A DNA stretch of 64,000 nucleotides from Malus domestica (Eukaryota > Streptophyta > Magnoliopsida > Rosales > Rosaceae). Shown here piece by piece: positions 11,201-22,968 of this stretch. The DNA lies in NCBI RefSeq assembly GCF_042453785.1, contig NC_091674.1:22355001-22419000 (forward strand). The letters are read 5' to 3'. The notes under the pieces were generated by a model that was not told the DNA's origin, did no database searches, and worked only from the letters and a program-made list of their open reading frames with translations. The translations under genes were made by a program, and so were the position numbers. The number at the start of each line of letters is the position of its first letter. Within the stretch, counting starts at the first letter, position 1.

Positions 11201-11588
11201 AGGACAAGTTTATTAAAATAAAAAATAAGATTCCTTGGAGCTTGCATAATATTGTTGGCCGGTCAAATTTAAGAAGATTAGGTCATTTTTTCTTGTCTCC
11301 ATATACCAAGTATTGGATTAGAATCATCTGTGCAAACCTACATGATTGTTTTGTGGAATCTTAACTTGTCGCGTGTCAATTGTGCTGCCCATCTTTCACT
11401 AGTTTTAAATCTTTTGATAGCACGGAAAGGAACCCCGATACGAATATGAAAGTTGATTGTTTAATGGGTCAAAATATATCTAAACTACATATTTATAAAA
11501 TTTTCTTTGTCAATTAAAAGAGAATGAAAATACTATTTAATCTTCTATCACAACAAAAAGTCTAACGGCAGTAACGTATTTTGATAAA
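11201..11588. other. Upstream region of the RING-H2 promoter, no gene seen
   Basis: Non-coding, AT-rich. A 9-bp target duplication of the next element ends at 11588. Nothing else recognised. Confidence 0.45.
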
Positions 11589-12228
11589 GCTTATTATATT
11601 AGCATTCCACAAATTGTTGAATAAACCTCACATACTTAATACACCCCACATTTACTTTTTCAATTAGAAATTATTTTAATACACCCCACCTCCTTCCCCA
11701 TAATACCCTCACACCCCACATTCTTAATATACACCTTACATTTTCTATACACATCCCACATTTTTTATATACCCCATATTTCTCAAATCTTATAACACTC
11801 ATTTTTAATTTTGCCGAATGATTTCAAACTATATGAACGTTAGTTTGCCGAATGATTTCAAATTGAATGATTTGAAAAAATGTTTAGGTTCATTTGAACG
11901 TTTTTCAATAACAATAATAATGATTTTAAAGCTTTCGAAACACTGATTTTGTGTTCCATTCGTCAAAAATAATTTTTCTCAATCAACATGTTTGTAGTTT
12001 CATTGCTTAGGGTTTTATTCAACAATGGAGGGTGGGAGGGGTTTTTGATAGTTGAAGTAGATAAATAATACGTCAAAAGTGATTTGGGGTGTATTTATAA
12101 ATTTTTTATTATTTTTTAAACCTAATAAGGTCAAAATTGTCATTGCATAGTAAAGTCAATAAGTCATTAATATTAAATTTTAATGTGGGGTGTATTCAAC
12201 ATTTTGTGGGGTTCTAATATAAAAAGCC
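11589..12228. mobile_element. Non-autonomous TIR element, 640 bp, 9-bp target duplication
   Basis: The left end gcttattatattag and right end ctaatataaaaagc are inverted over about 45 bp with mismatches (both inner parts carry gttgaat-acacccca-type sequence). It is flanked by TTTGATAAA at 11580-11588 and 12229-12237, a 9-bp direct repeat. Nine bp is the usual duplication of Mutator-like elements, so a MULE-type MITE is the best guess. No coding frame. Confidence 0.75.
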
Positions 12229-12237
12229 TTTGATAAA

Positions 12238-13833
12238 ACAAAATTTTACTGTTTTTTGTTTAAACATCACCTACATATGATTCTAACATCTCTAATTTAA
12301 AAAAAAAAAAAAAAAAACCTCTCTCACTCTCTTCTCACTCCCACGTTAACTCGCACTCTATTCCTCTCTCCTTCAATTTTAAAAATAAAAATAAAACACT
12401 TCACACACTTTGTGTGTGGGCATATACTAGTTTCTAATTATTTTTAGGTATGTTGTACTCTCGTATTTCATCTCCTTCTTTAATTTGGGTTTTGTGGAAC
12501 CACTTACACAACTTTTAGAGTTGTATTTCGAACATGTTATCATATTATTTAATTGAAAAATGGAGAGTTTCTCTCAAGCTTATGATGTATCTAAGGATGA
12601 TGGTTTGTAATTGCTGCACTTGTAACTTGTGTTGTCAAGAGTTCTGATATCGGTTGCTCGTGCTGAACGGTGTAAAGCTAAAACACCGGCACCAAGTGTT
12701 GTATTTTGCGTGCCAAAAGTGAGCGATTCTTTAGTTTCACTTTTAAGAAACAATTTACTTGTTGGTTTGATTAGCTTAAAAAAGGGACATAATTTGGTGA
12801 AAGCGATTCCATATTGCATCCAACTAAACCATGTGCAGTCTCTATTATTGCATCTCCCAAGTATTAAGAACGCAGTTAGCTACTGAGCTATTCGCGTAAA
12901 CAAATGTGTTCACAGGATATTTTACTACCTTAATTCTCTGTCCCTTTTGGGAGAAATTCATGGACACTCTGGTTACATTATTATGCCATATTTGGCGAAT
13001 GGAACTTGATTAATTAAAATGGACAATTGCCCAACTTTCTAAGGAATGGGACTTGACCAAATAGAGGCCTCGTTTGGTACGAAGAATTGTATTGGAACAC
13101 AAAAGATAGTCGGATATTATTTTTAACGTATGTTGAAGGAAAAAATAAACAAATTGTGATAAACTTGGAGGGAGGATATAGATTAGTCAATAAGAAAACT
13201 TATTCATTTCTATCATCCTAAAAAATGGTAGGATTAGAAAGGAGAAATTGTCTTCTTATCTATCTATTGGCCCTAAAAACTACCAAGCTTACATGTTGTG
13301 CATGCTAATAAGCATTAGATTTGGATCAGTGCAATTCAATGTTATGTTTGGTACTCAAAATTGATAGATATTGGACAGAATCAATTCGACTGTAATTTCA
13401 TATCATGTGCATTTTTGTTGGATAGGTATAACTAATCCTTTCAAGAAGTTGGGACAATTAAACCCAACTAATTCGACCCCAATATCTAAACCTAGGGACC
13501 CAAATAACCCAACTAAATTAATCTTGTGGATCACCAAACAATGCATTGGATTCGTGTTTCTCTCTCCAATCTACACTGCATACACTCGTCGTTGACTTAA
13601 TTTGTTCACCTCCTATGGGCTAATTAGGCCCACGTAAATCCTAGCCCAAAACGTATTTAACCGCTCGCTGCTACCCGCTAAAACCAGCGAACAACCACTC
13701 TGCTATTACGACGTCGTTTCCACAGGGTTATAGAGATTCCGGTTGTCTATTCGAAGATAGGACTCCACTGGCTTTTATCCAAAAAACTCTGCCTTCCTGC
13801 TGAGACACTGCTCAGTGAACTCAAACATCTCCC
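12238..13833. other. Intergenic between the RING-H2 promoter and rpl11
   Basis: Contains an A19 run near 12299, CT-rich sequence to 12370, the second copy of the 190-bp direct repeat and AT-rich DNA. The last 200 bp (from about 13640) become GC-richer and hold the rpl11 promoter and leader. No convincing extra gene; the small frames at 12580-12886 overlap the direct repeat and have no family resemblance. Confidence 0.5.
12694..12885 (+). repeat. Direct repeat, copy 2 (partner 1333-1524)
   Basis: Same orientation and nearly the same length as copy 1. Both copies keep the segments tagtttcacttttaagaaac and aactaaaccatgtgca. It lies about 1.5 kb upstream of the RING-H2 promoter, while copy 1 lies about 0.85 kb beyond the gene's stop. 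Confidence 0.8.
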
Positions 13834-15529
13834 ATGGCGTCCTCCGTGTCTACCTCCCACCACGTCCTCTCCTCTCTCTCCTCGCAGAATACCAACAGCC
13901 GCGACAATGTGAGGACTCAGCTCTCTTCCTCCCTTTGGGGCTCGCCGATAAGCATAAGCAGCATGTTCTCCTCCAACCCCACCAGCTCCCTCCAATTCAA
14001 CACGCGGAGGCGCCTCAGCGTCACAGCCATGGCTCCACCGAAAGCCAAGCCCGGCGGAAAAGCCAAAAAGGGTATTCCAAATTCACTGTTTTGCTTCGTC
14101 AAACGAATTTGAGTTCATTTCGTTGATGGGTTTTCGGTTTTGCAGTGATTGGAATGATAAAGCTGGCGTTGGAGGCCGGGAAGGCGACTCCGGCTCCGCC
14201 GGTCGGCCCGGCGCTGGGTTCGAAGGGTGTAAATATCATGGCTTTTTGTAAGGATTACAATGCCAGGACGGCGGACAAGCCCGGCTATGTCATTCCAGTT
14301 GAAATCACCGTCTACGATGTTAGTCTTCGTTGCGAATTTGGTATAATTTTTCCAACTCTTTGCTTAATTTTTGCAAGATTGTGACTTTGTTATCAGATTT
14401 TTTGATGCCAGGATAAGAGTTTTACTTTCGTTCTGAAGACCCCACCGGCTTCGGTTTTGCTTCTTAAGGCTGCAGGTATGATTGTTTGTTTTCTGTTATA
14501 TCATTGTGCCCTCTATCTGTTTGATGTGGGGTTCTTTGAATTTTGCTCACACATTGGCATTTCGTTGTATCGGAAGATATGTCGCCGTGTTTATTTTCTA
14601 AATGCTGCTGCTCAACCAGTGGATAAATGCAGATGTACTTGTGATAAGCTTTGCGTGTTCACAATTTGTTGAGAATGTTATATCTTATCAACAAACAAGA
14701 AAAATGAGTGGAAGATGTAGTAGATTGAAATCTTTAAATGGGTATTGACGTCTTCATGGCCGGCGGACCCTATCTTTTGCCAAATAGTATTGGTGTCTAT
14801 AGTTCATGTATATATGTTTCTGTGTTAAAAACTGGGAGCATTTTGCATTACATGAAGAAAATGAGGAAATTTTGATTAATGTAAGGAATGTGGAGTCAGC
14901 CGTTATGAATTGGCCATTGAACTTTCATATGACAATTAGTTTGGCATTCTATCTCGTTCGATTAAGTTTCAAACCTATAGCTGGAATGCTAGGACAAATC
15001 CAAGTATAAGTGGCAAGCTTACTTTCATGCACAATATTGTGGCTTCGATTGTTATTCTCTTTGATCTGTACAATAATTGGTTTTGATTACAAGGACTTCA
15101 CCGGAGCATACTAGAATTTTCATTGATTATATCTGTCATATCTGCTATAACTCAAGTCTTGGCCGCTGTTTTAGAAATATCACTAATCTGGACATGTTGA
15201 AATATTTCGGCTTTGTTATTGTATGCCATCACGTATATGATCATGATCGGACCAATCACATAAAAATCTTTTCTTGCAATAGTTGTTCATCTGTGCTGAA
15301 TGGTATGCACCCTGCAGGAGCGGAGAAAGGTTCAAAAGACCCAAAGATGGAGAAAGTGGGAAAGGTCACCATCGATCAGTTGCGTACAATTGCGCAAGAA
15401 AAGCTGCCGGACTTGAACTGCTCGACAATAGAATCAGCAATGCGAATCATAGCAGGGACTGCAGCTAATATGGGGATCGATGTCGACCCTCCTGTTCTAG
15501 AACCCAAAAAGAAGGAAGCTCTGCTGTAA
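13834..15529 (+). CDS. PRPL11: 50S ribosomal protein L11, chloroplastic
   Basis: Four exons: 13834-14071, 14146-14318, 14412-14475, 15318-15529; all junctions are GT-AG and phases agree, giving 228 residues, the usual length for the nuclear-encoded plastid form. Residues 1 to about 66 form a Ser/Thr/Arg-rich, acid-poor chloroplast transit peptide; the mature part starts near [11 protein letters not shown]. The L11 signatures are clear: [48 protein letters not shown], then [21 protein letters not shown] and [15 protein letters not shown]11 binds the GTPase-associated centre of 23S rRNA and supports factor-driven steps of plastid translation. Intron 3 (842 bp) is the long one. No damage seen. 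Confidence 0.96.
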
Positions 15530-16289
15530 TTCTGCTCTCAGCATTTTGTTTCCTCGATTAGGCTTTGTTTCTTGAATCACACTTTGTAAGTTTCCAGAAG
15601 ACGGATGGAAATCAGTATGTACAAACTATCACCTCCGATTTTTGTTGTTGGTTGTAAAATTCTTCATCCATGTTTTTTATAGTGCTCTGTTTTCTCTTCT
15701 CTTACAACCTTTATACTTTATTTCCCTAAGGCTCCATCGTAGCGGTTGTTGGAAGATAAAGCGAAAGCTTTACTTCAATCAATTGTTATCAACTGGGAAT
15801 GAGGGAGTCGAACTTGATGGAAACTATCTCGGCATTGGGGAATCAAATTTGAAACGTCTTTTAATATTGAGAAGAGAAGTGTTACTAGACCTTTTTATTT
15901 TTAGAAAAATACACAAGCGATATTCTACAATAATCTACACTAAAGGGAAAGATAAGATTTAAGTTCACGACACAGTGAGAAGAACCTAAGACCAAAACAA
16001 TCCACATAGTCACCAGGCTAAACCCTAATCCATAATTGCTTCAGTTTTGGTATTACTCAGCTTCATTATTTGGATTTGGAATCTGGAATATGACAAATAG
16101 ACTGAATTTTTTATCTTCTTTTTGGATAAGGCATATTGGAATTTAGGTGTCGTCCACTCTACTCTTATGTTTGTTTTTTTTGTTGACTAAAATTGCAGTA
16201 AAAAGACAACTCTACCCTTATGTTCAAACAACCAAAATTATAATTATGGATAATCATGACTAGTCTCTTGCCACAACTGTACACGTGTG
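15530..16289. other. rpl11 3'UTR and intergenic sequence
   Basis: The first 150-200 bp are probably the 3'UTR. The rest is AT-rich with no gene; frames in it (15642-15962) show no family resemblance. Confidence 0.45.
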
Positions 16290-16297
16290 GCAATTTG

Positions 16298-17061
16298 CTT
16301 TTTTTTTTTTTTTTTGGTCAAGGGAAAGATTTTATTCCAAACAAAACACAAACTTACAAACAGACAAAGGCCCAACAACACCTATACATAGCCAAAAAGG
16401 GCCTAAACAGAAAGAAACAACAGAAACAGAAAATAAGCCCAAAATCAAAGAACATCCGAGAAGCATCACTGCCTTCTCCATCGACAATCCAAGGAACTGT
16501 TAGCCATCCGATTCCCCGACCACCGCTGATCATCTTCTTCACTGACGTCTTCTGCGCACAACCATAAGTTATAGGTAATCGACATCCAAGCGAGAGAGGC
16601 CAATCACCAGTTGGAAGCTCAGAACAAGTCCCGAGCAACACTGCCCCAAGCAACAGACACAAAGGAGAACATGGTGGTGTGGAACACACTCGAGCTGGTG
16701 CAAGCGCAGGAACTTTACACACGATCTCGACAGAAGACCTAGCTGAAAAACAAAGCAAGGAAGAATCAGGAAGAAGAGAACACACAAAGTAGGAGGAATT
16801 AAAAAGGCCGAATAGAAAATTAGGGAGAACCAACAGTAGATGCAGGAAGAAAAAAAGGATAAAAGGAAAAAGAGGACACATCACCCGACCCCAGCCGAAG
16901 CTAGGGTCGGTGCCACCGAAGAGCCTGGAAGAAGATCTCACATATGTACTCTCACAGCAGAGAGAAAGAAACACTCACAAAGGAGAGAACTCAATTTCTT
17001 TTATTTATATTTGCTCTCCTTATTTTATTATTTATATTTCTATTGGAATTAGTTGGTTTAT
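16298..17061 (-). mobile_element. Retroposon-like insertion, poly-A end at the left (minus-strand orientation)
   Basis: A run of T starting at 16299 follows GCAATTTG (16290-16297), and the same 8-mer occurs at 17062-17069, a possible target duplication. Read on the minus strand the body ends in a poly-A tail after an AATAAAATC-like signal near 16330. An open frame on the minus strand (16354-16974) is Cys/Phe/Leu-rich and has no domain I recognise. The layout fits a LINE 3' end or SINE-like copy. The 8-bp repeat could be chance in AT-rich DNA. Confidence 0.5.
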
Positions 17062-17330
17062 GCAATTTGTATTTTTAATTCACTGCTGTGCATTTAGTGT
17101 TCTTCGGAATTAGTAAAAGACAACTTGTGGATGAGAGTAGAAAATTCCCATATTTCAGTGATTAGTTTAAAGGTTAGAATATTGATAGTATGTTTGTCAT
17201 CAATTAGATGTTTTTTTTCTTTCTCCTAATGTGTGTTTGTGCATGGATACATAATATTGTTAGTTCAAAAAATTTAATAAATGAGAATTTGGTCTAAATC
17301 GTATTCTCAAGTTGACTAAAATGTTTGAAT

Positions 17331-17553
17331 GTGCTTTTAGAATGACTGAAAACACTTTTGGTGAAAATGTTTTTTAACTCAATCCTTAGTATGAATTCAA
17401 GTGGATTTTGAAAAAAAAAAACTCTTTAAGTGCTTCATCCAAGAAATATATATCTGATGCTTCTTCCAAAAAGCACTTAAAGTGCTATTGAAAACAAAAA
17501 ATCAATTTCAGTAAACGTGCTTTCAATCATTTTAAAAACACTTCAAAACGAGT
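17331..17553. mobile_element. MITE, diverged copy of the family at 60388-60617
   Basis: The left part (gtgcttttagaatgactgaaa) and right part (cattttaaaaacacttcaaaacgag) are inverted relative to each other and match the 60388-60617 element end to end, with shared interior pieces such as 'aagcacttaaagtgct'. Confidence 0.6.
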
Positions 17554-18186
17554 CATAACTTGTTATCCAATTCAAAATCGTATCACAAAGGATTTTACCA
17601 TCTTTGTTTGGATTTCCTTCTTGTTTAGGTTTTTGCTTTGTTTTGGGATTAGATTTAAGTCATGTTAAAGTAAGGTCAATTTATTTTACTTGTTTTCTAC
17701 AAGCAATAAAAGAATAAATCGAACTCAAAACTATCAATACACAAGTTTTTTTTTAATTTTTTTTTTTTGAATAAACTATATTATGTACATTAAAGGGTGA
17801 AGAAATAGATTAAGCCTCACAATAAGCTAATAATAATAAGGTTTAAATTTACTTTTGACGAAAATCGAACATAAACCTCTTACACAAGTTAACACTTGAT
17901 AAAATACCAAATGTTTCAATCAAAACAAAAATACCAAAGGTTATTAGACTTTTTTTAATATTTTTTATGACAAGAACGTCATTAAAGTCTTGAAAGGATT
18001 AAAATACCCAAAAAAACCAATCCACGTGTTGGCGGCCCAAAGGGCAGAAGGCCTTTTAAAGGCAAAATAATAAATAAAATCAGTCCTTAATTGTCATTGA
18101 ATGAAAAACAAAGAAGGAATGCAAATCGTCACCAAAAGGACAGGAACCTTCTCCACACCCAAAGTTGGGATTCTAAGCCCACTATC
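17554..18186. other. Intergenic upstream of MTP1
   Basis: AT-rich; no gene or clear repeat recognised before the MTP1 promoter. Confidence 0.45.
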
Positions 18187-18320
18187 TATATATATATATG
18201 GGATATATATGTATAAAGTTCCAAGCATCAAGCTTTCCTCCCAATAATATACAACACTAAAGATCCGTCTCTATTTATCTACTTCCACTTCCCCCTTCTG
18301 AGCAATACTGCTTTCAAGAG
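18187..18320 (+). promoter_or_regulatory. MTP1 promoter and non-coding first exon
   Basis: TATA-like stretches lie at 18187-18215, followed by a CT-rich leader that ends at 18320 before gtatctctctct. The next acceptor, tgcctttcag ending at 19481, abuts the MTP1 ATG. So a 5'UTR intron of about 1161 bp is inferred. The duplicated units of this window start inside this intron (19071), so the extra copies do not carry this promoter. Confidence 0.6.
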
Positions 18321-19481
18321 GTATCTCTCTCTCTCTCTCTGGATTCATTATTCAAGTGTTCAAGTTTCGATTTTTATGTGGGGGAATTCATAAATTCGAC
18401 GCCTTTTCAATTACGCAGATTCTCAAAATCGAGGGAGATGTTGAGTTTTTAATATTATCTCATTTGGGTCTGTTGGTTTTGATTACATGTTTTGGATTTT
18501 GCTCTGTTTTTCTGCACTTTGTTGGTGATATTGCTTGTGGGTCTCGTGGTTGTATTAATGCACTCATTGCCCATCAGTGTAAAGATTTATTGGTTGCCAG
18601 TTGGGTTTTTGAAAGGTAAAGTTTCATAATTTATATAATTTTTATGTTCTCTGATTAAGGTATGCATTTTCTCTTGATTGCTTGCCAGAGGATTGCTCAA
18701 TCATACCCCTATTTATTGTATTCATGTATCCCTCGTGAAATTTTTGGTTTCATTCTTATGTATAATGTATCTCAATTGAATTTTCGTGATGTGGCGGTAG
18801 CTGTATACTGTGTTTTTCTTCAACTTAGTAGGTACTAGTTATTGTATAAGCATTAATGTTGCAGTGATGTGTATTATTTATGCTTCACACCATATGTTCT
18901 TGTCGAAAGGGACACGGCGCTTGACGTATATGAAGGAGCACTAGCCAAAATTTCCACTACTTTCTCCCTTCGATTGTTTGTGGCTTTGATTTGGGTTGCA
19001 CAGTTTTGTTTGTACACTTCTTGTAGGTTTGGCGTCTGAGCAGATTTTCGGATTTGAAGTCCAGTAATCGTAGACGCTGTTTATAATCTTATCGAACCTG
19101 TGATTATGATTGTTGGGTAAATATCGGATTGGGCAGAGTACATTACATTCGTTGTGTATGTATGGAGTGTTCTGTTGAGCGTCTGTTATTCAAATAAACT
19201 AGTTAGGGAGGTGACATAAGAGAACACATATTTCTTTTGCTCCTGTTGATTTTCAGGACAGCCAATAGGATGCTTGTTGAGGTGCTTCTATTCTCTGTAT
19301 CGTTTTTGTTTGCTGCCTTGTATTCGTTGAGTTAGCTCTATGTTGTCCTTTTCACGTTGTTATTGTTTTCAACCTTGTTTTTATTATTTACTATATGATT
19401 CGTAGGGTTATATCTGACAAAAAGATCTGCCAGAATTTACTGAGGCTTCATCATCTCTTACAATTTCTTATTGCCTTTCAG

Positions 19482-20819
19482 ATGGAAGCTCAAAATTCTG
19501 GGCATTCGCATGTAGTTGAAGTAGGTGGAGATGTGCCAGCTACAGATACGAGCTTGTGTGGGACCAAGATTTGTGGGGATGCACCATGCGGATTTTCAGA
19601 TGCTAAAACTAGTTACAAAGATGCACAGGAACGGTCAGCATCCATGCGGAAGCTTCTGATAGCAGTTGTCCTCTGTGTCGTTTTCATGAGTGTGGAGGTT
19701 GTTGGGGGTATCAAAGCCAACAGTCTTGCGATTCTCACTGATGCGGCTCATTTGTTGTCAGATGTTGCCGCATTTGCAATTTCTTTGTTCTCACTTTGGG
19801 CATCAGGATGGGAGGCAACTCCTCGTCAGTCGTATGGCTTCTTCCGGATTGAAATACTAGGTGCTCTTGTTTCCATTCAGATGATTTGGCTGCTTGCTGG
19901 GATCCTTGTTTATGAAGCCATTGCAAGACTTATCCATGGCACTGGTGAAGTTGAGGGCTTTCTCATGTTTCTTGTTTCTGCGTTTGGTTTACTGGTTAAT
20001 ATCGCCATGGCACTCTTATTGGGTCATGATCATGGGCACGATCATGGACATGGACATGGACATGGCCATGGTGGGCACGGACATGGACATGGCCATGGTG
20101 GGCACGGACATGGACATGGCCATGGTGGGCATGGTCATGGTCATGGAGATGGTGATCATAATCATGGTCATGGAGATGGTGATCATAATCATAGTCATGA
20201 GGATCATGATGAGACCCATAACCATGGGATTACTGTGACAACACATCACTCTCATCATCATGAGGTGCACTCGAATCATGACGACAAGCACCATCATACC
20301 GATGTAATTAACAGCACAGAACCTCTGCTCAATCATAGCTCTGAAGGTGAAAAGAAACCAGAAGGTAAAAAGAAGAAGCAACGAAACATCAATGTGCAGG
20401 GGGCTTATCTTCATGTACTTGGCGATTCCATTCAGAGTATTGGAGTGATGATTGGTGGAGGGCTTATCTGGTACAAGCCAGAGTGGAAGATTATTGATCT
20501 GATATGTACTCTTGTATTTTCAATAATCGTGCTGTCGACAACAATTCGGATGTTGAGGAACATTTTGGAGGTTTTGATGGAGAGCACTCCCAGGGAGATT
20601 GATGCCACAAAGATTGAGAAAGGTCTCTGCGAGATGGATGAGGTAGTTGCCATTCACGAGCTGCACATATGGGCGATAACTGTTGGGAAGGTGTTAATGG
20701 CTTGTCATGTTATCGTTAAGCCGGATGCTAATGCCGATATGGTGCTGGAAAAGGTTGTAGACTACATCAAGAGAGAATATAATATCAGTCATGTAACGAT
20801 TCAGATAGAACGTCAGTAG
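19482..20819 (+). CDS. MTP1: Metal tolerance protein 1-like Zn2+/H+ antiporter (cation diffusion facilitator)
   Basis: One coding exon, 445 residues. I choose the ATG at 19482, right after the splice acceptor, because [10 protein letters not shown] is a typical MTP1 N-terminus. Six membrane segments are visible. The two metal-binding HxxxD motifs are H90-D94 (HLLSD) in TM2 and H311-D315 (HVLGD) in TM5. An N-terminal Cys cluster (C26, C31, C36) is present. Between TM4 and TM5, residues 182-270 form a cytosolic His-rich loop with many GH repeats, longer than I expect for the family (usual total about 400 residues). The C-terminal domain ([13 protein letters not shown]...) is the cytosolic dimerisation fold. 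MTP1 loads excess zinc into the vacuole in exchange for protons, and the loop tunes zinc sensing. No defects seen. This is the only MTP1 copy in the window with a complete coding sequence. Confidence 0.95.
   Translation: MEAQNSGHSHVVEVGGDVPATDTSLCGTKICGDAPCGFSDAKTSYKDAQERSASMRKLLIAVVLCVVFMSVEVVGGIKANSLAILTDAAHLLSDVAAFAISLFSLWASGWEATPRQSYGFFRIEILGALVSIQMIWLLAGILVYEAIARLIHGTGEVEGFLMFLVSAFGLLVNIAMALLLGHDHGHDHGHGHGHGHGGHGHGHGHGGHGHGHGHGGHGHGHGDGDHNHGHGDGDHNHSHEDHDETHNHGITVTTHHSHHHEVHSNHDDKHHHTDVINSTEPLLNHSSEGEKKPEGKKKKQRNINVQGAYLHVLGDSIQSIGVMIGGGLIWYKPEWKIIDLICTLVFSIIVLSTTIRMLRNILEVLMESTPREIDATKIEKGLCEMDEVVAIHELHIWAITVGKVLMACHVIVKPDANADMVLEKVVDYIKREYNISHVTIQIERQ
20046..20215 (+). repeat. Coding minisatellite in the MTP1 His-rich loop
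   Basis: A 27-bp unit encoding GHGHGHGGH repeats about three times, then a second 27-bp unit encoding HGHGDGDHN repeats twice. The repeats stay in frame, so copy number can change loop length without frameshift. Confidence 0.8.
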
Positions 20820-21028
20820 AGATGGAGAGAGACGATGTGTCAATGCCCGACTGTTGTAATTAGGTCAGTTCAGAGTTTTTAAGACTAGACAGATTATAAT
20901 CTATCATCCCATTGTTTTGCTCTTATATGTTCCTTGTTAAATCTACTTATCTCGTCAATGAATGAAAGTTTAGTATAATGTCTTTGAAACTCAAAAGATT
21001 ACAGTAACCAAACATATCCAACTGGAAA
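20820..21028 (+). other. MTP1 3'UTR and the tail-to-tail gap to the methyltransferase
   Basis: Contains the 3'UTR of MTP1. The part from about 20905 (ttgttttgctcttatatgttc) is homologous to 51413 onward in unit B, which fixes where the MTP1 locus resumes after the retroelement block of unit B. Confidence 0.6.
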
Positions 21029-22179
21029 CTACATGTTCTTTAACAGTTCCACGACAGAAAAGGTAAAAGCGGAACAAGCAACTCAAATGTCTGAAAATCC
21101 TGCTGCTTTTGCCATACTTTGTAATTCTCTCTCTGTTCTCTCCTTTCCCATCACATTGGTATTCATTAGGTACACATCAAACAGAAACAAACTTTTAGCA
21201 GAAAAACTTGTTCCCGGGGCTTCTTGTATCACCATATCCACCACTATCACTTTTCCGTTGTCTGGCAAGGCCTCATAGCAATTCTTCAGTATCATCAAGC
21301 ATCGATCATCATCCCAACCGTGTAGTATCCACTGTTAATAAAATCATTTGCATTGGTTGAAAGCTGTTGATAGTGTAACTAGTCGAATGATATTGGGTTA
21401 GGTCGGTTTGAATACGAAACTTAAGTGTAGGGGTAAACAAGCTAGAGCGCCCACAGTTATATTGAACATTTTGGTTCAGCGGAAGTAAATGTTTGCTTTT
21501 GAACTTGCTTTGTAAATAAGCAGTTGAATAATTCTCAGAAACCTCACCTTCATGAAAATGGCATCGCCTTTCGGAATCCTCACAAACATATCTCCTGCAA
21601 TGTGCTCTATACCTGAAGCAAAACTCTTTCAGTAAGTTAGCAAAGCAAAGCGAACTACGAAGAGCTACACGAAGTTGTCCAAAGGTAAGCGAAAAATTTA
21701 TATCATACCGGGATGGGAGGGAGACTTTTCGACAACTGAAGGCAAATCATAGTTGATGCCCTTGATGGCAGGGTGCTTGGAAATTATCATGTTAAGAATA
21801 GTACCGTCGCCACCACCCACATCTACCAGTGTGTGTAGACCTTCGAAACCCGTATAAATCTCCAGAATCTCCTTCTTAAAAATGAGGTTAAACTCTTTCA
21901 TTGAGTCCGTAAACAGTCCACCAAGTCTGTCATCCCTACCAATGTAATCCACCACATTCATTCCATAGGCCTGGCTAAATGGGAGTCCTCCTTCCAAAAC
22001 TGCATCTAACTGGTACCTGCAGGAATGGTGACATATGAAGGTGGCCGCACTGATGCAAAAGAAATGAACTTTGTTCGGTTCTTTACTTGCAAATCAATAA
22101 TAGTTTGACGCGTATACATAAATAAATTGTTTATATTACAACATGAAAAGTTTTTGCACATGTGTCATACTGTAAGTTA

Positions 22180-22236
<57 letters not shown>

Positions 22237-22968
22237 AGCCTTTTCCCACTAAGTGGGGTCGGCTATATGAATCCTAGAACGCCATTGCGCTCGGTTTTGT
22301 GTCATGTCCTCCGTTAGATCCAAGTACTCTAAGTCTTTTCTTAGGGTCTCTTCCAAAGTTTTCCTAGGTCTTCCTCTACCCCTTCGGCCCTGAACCTCTA
22401 TCCCGTAGTCACATCTTCGAACCGGAGCGTCAGTAGGCCTTCTTTGCACATGTCCAAACTCATTTTGTGTACGTGTTGATGCTTCACCGCCCAACATTCT
22501 GTGCCATACAGCATCGCCGACCTTATTGCCGTCCTATAAAATTTTCCCTTAAGCTTTAGTGGCCTACGACGGTCACACAACACGCCGGATGCACTCTTCC
22601 ACTTCATCCATCCAGCTTGTATTCTATGGTTGAGATCTCCATCTAATTCTCCGTTCTTTTGCAAGATAGATCCTAAGTAGCAAAAACGGTCGCTCTTTGG
22701 TATTTCCTGATCTCCGATCCTCACCCCTAACTCATTTTGGCCTCCATTTGCACTGAACTTGCACTCCATATATTTTGTCTTTGATCGGCTTAGGCGAAGA
22801 CCTTTAGATTCCAACACTTCTCTCCAAAGGTTAAGCTTCGCATTTACCCCTCCTGAGTTTCATCTATCAACACTATATCGTTTGCGAAAAGCATATACCA
22901 AGGAATATCATCTTGAATATGTCCTGTTAGCTTATCCATTACCAACGCAAAAAGGTAAGGACTTAATG
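22180..22968 (-). mobile_element. RTE-type LINE fragment 1, 5'-truncated
   Basis: Minus strand. The 3' end is a (TTG)n tail, seen as (AAC)n at 22180-22236 on the plus strand, typical of RTE clade LINEs. The body encodes the end of the reverse transcriptase with the catalytic box as FAND (in [12 protein letters not shown], an Asn in the first Asp position) and downstream segments such as [26 protein letters not shown] and RGRGRPRKT. Frameshifts interrupt it near 22400 and 22850. Its upstream end meets another repeat near 22968. Confidence 0.85.

Noticed and set aside
12580-12886. Small overlapping frames on both strands
   Set aside because: They overlap the 190-bp direct repeat and have no family resemblance or splice support.
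16354-16974. 206-residue Cys/Phe/Leu-rich minus-strand frame
   Set aside because: No recognised domain; it lies within a retroposon-like insertion with a poly-A end.
20016-20414. Met/Thr-rich frames opposite and alongside the MTP1 His loop
   Set aside because: Shadow frames of the GH-repeat coding sequence.
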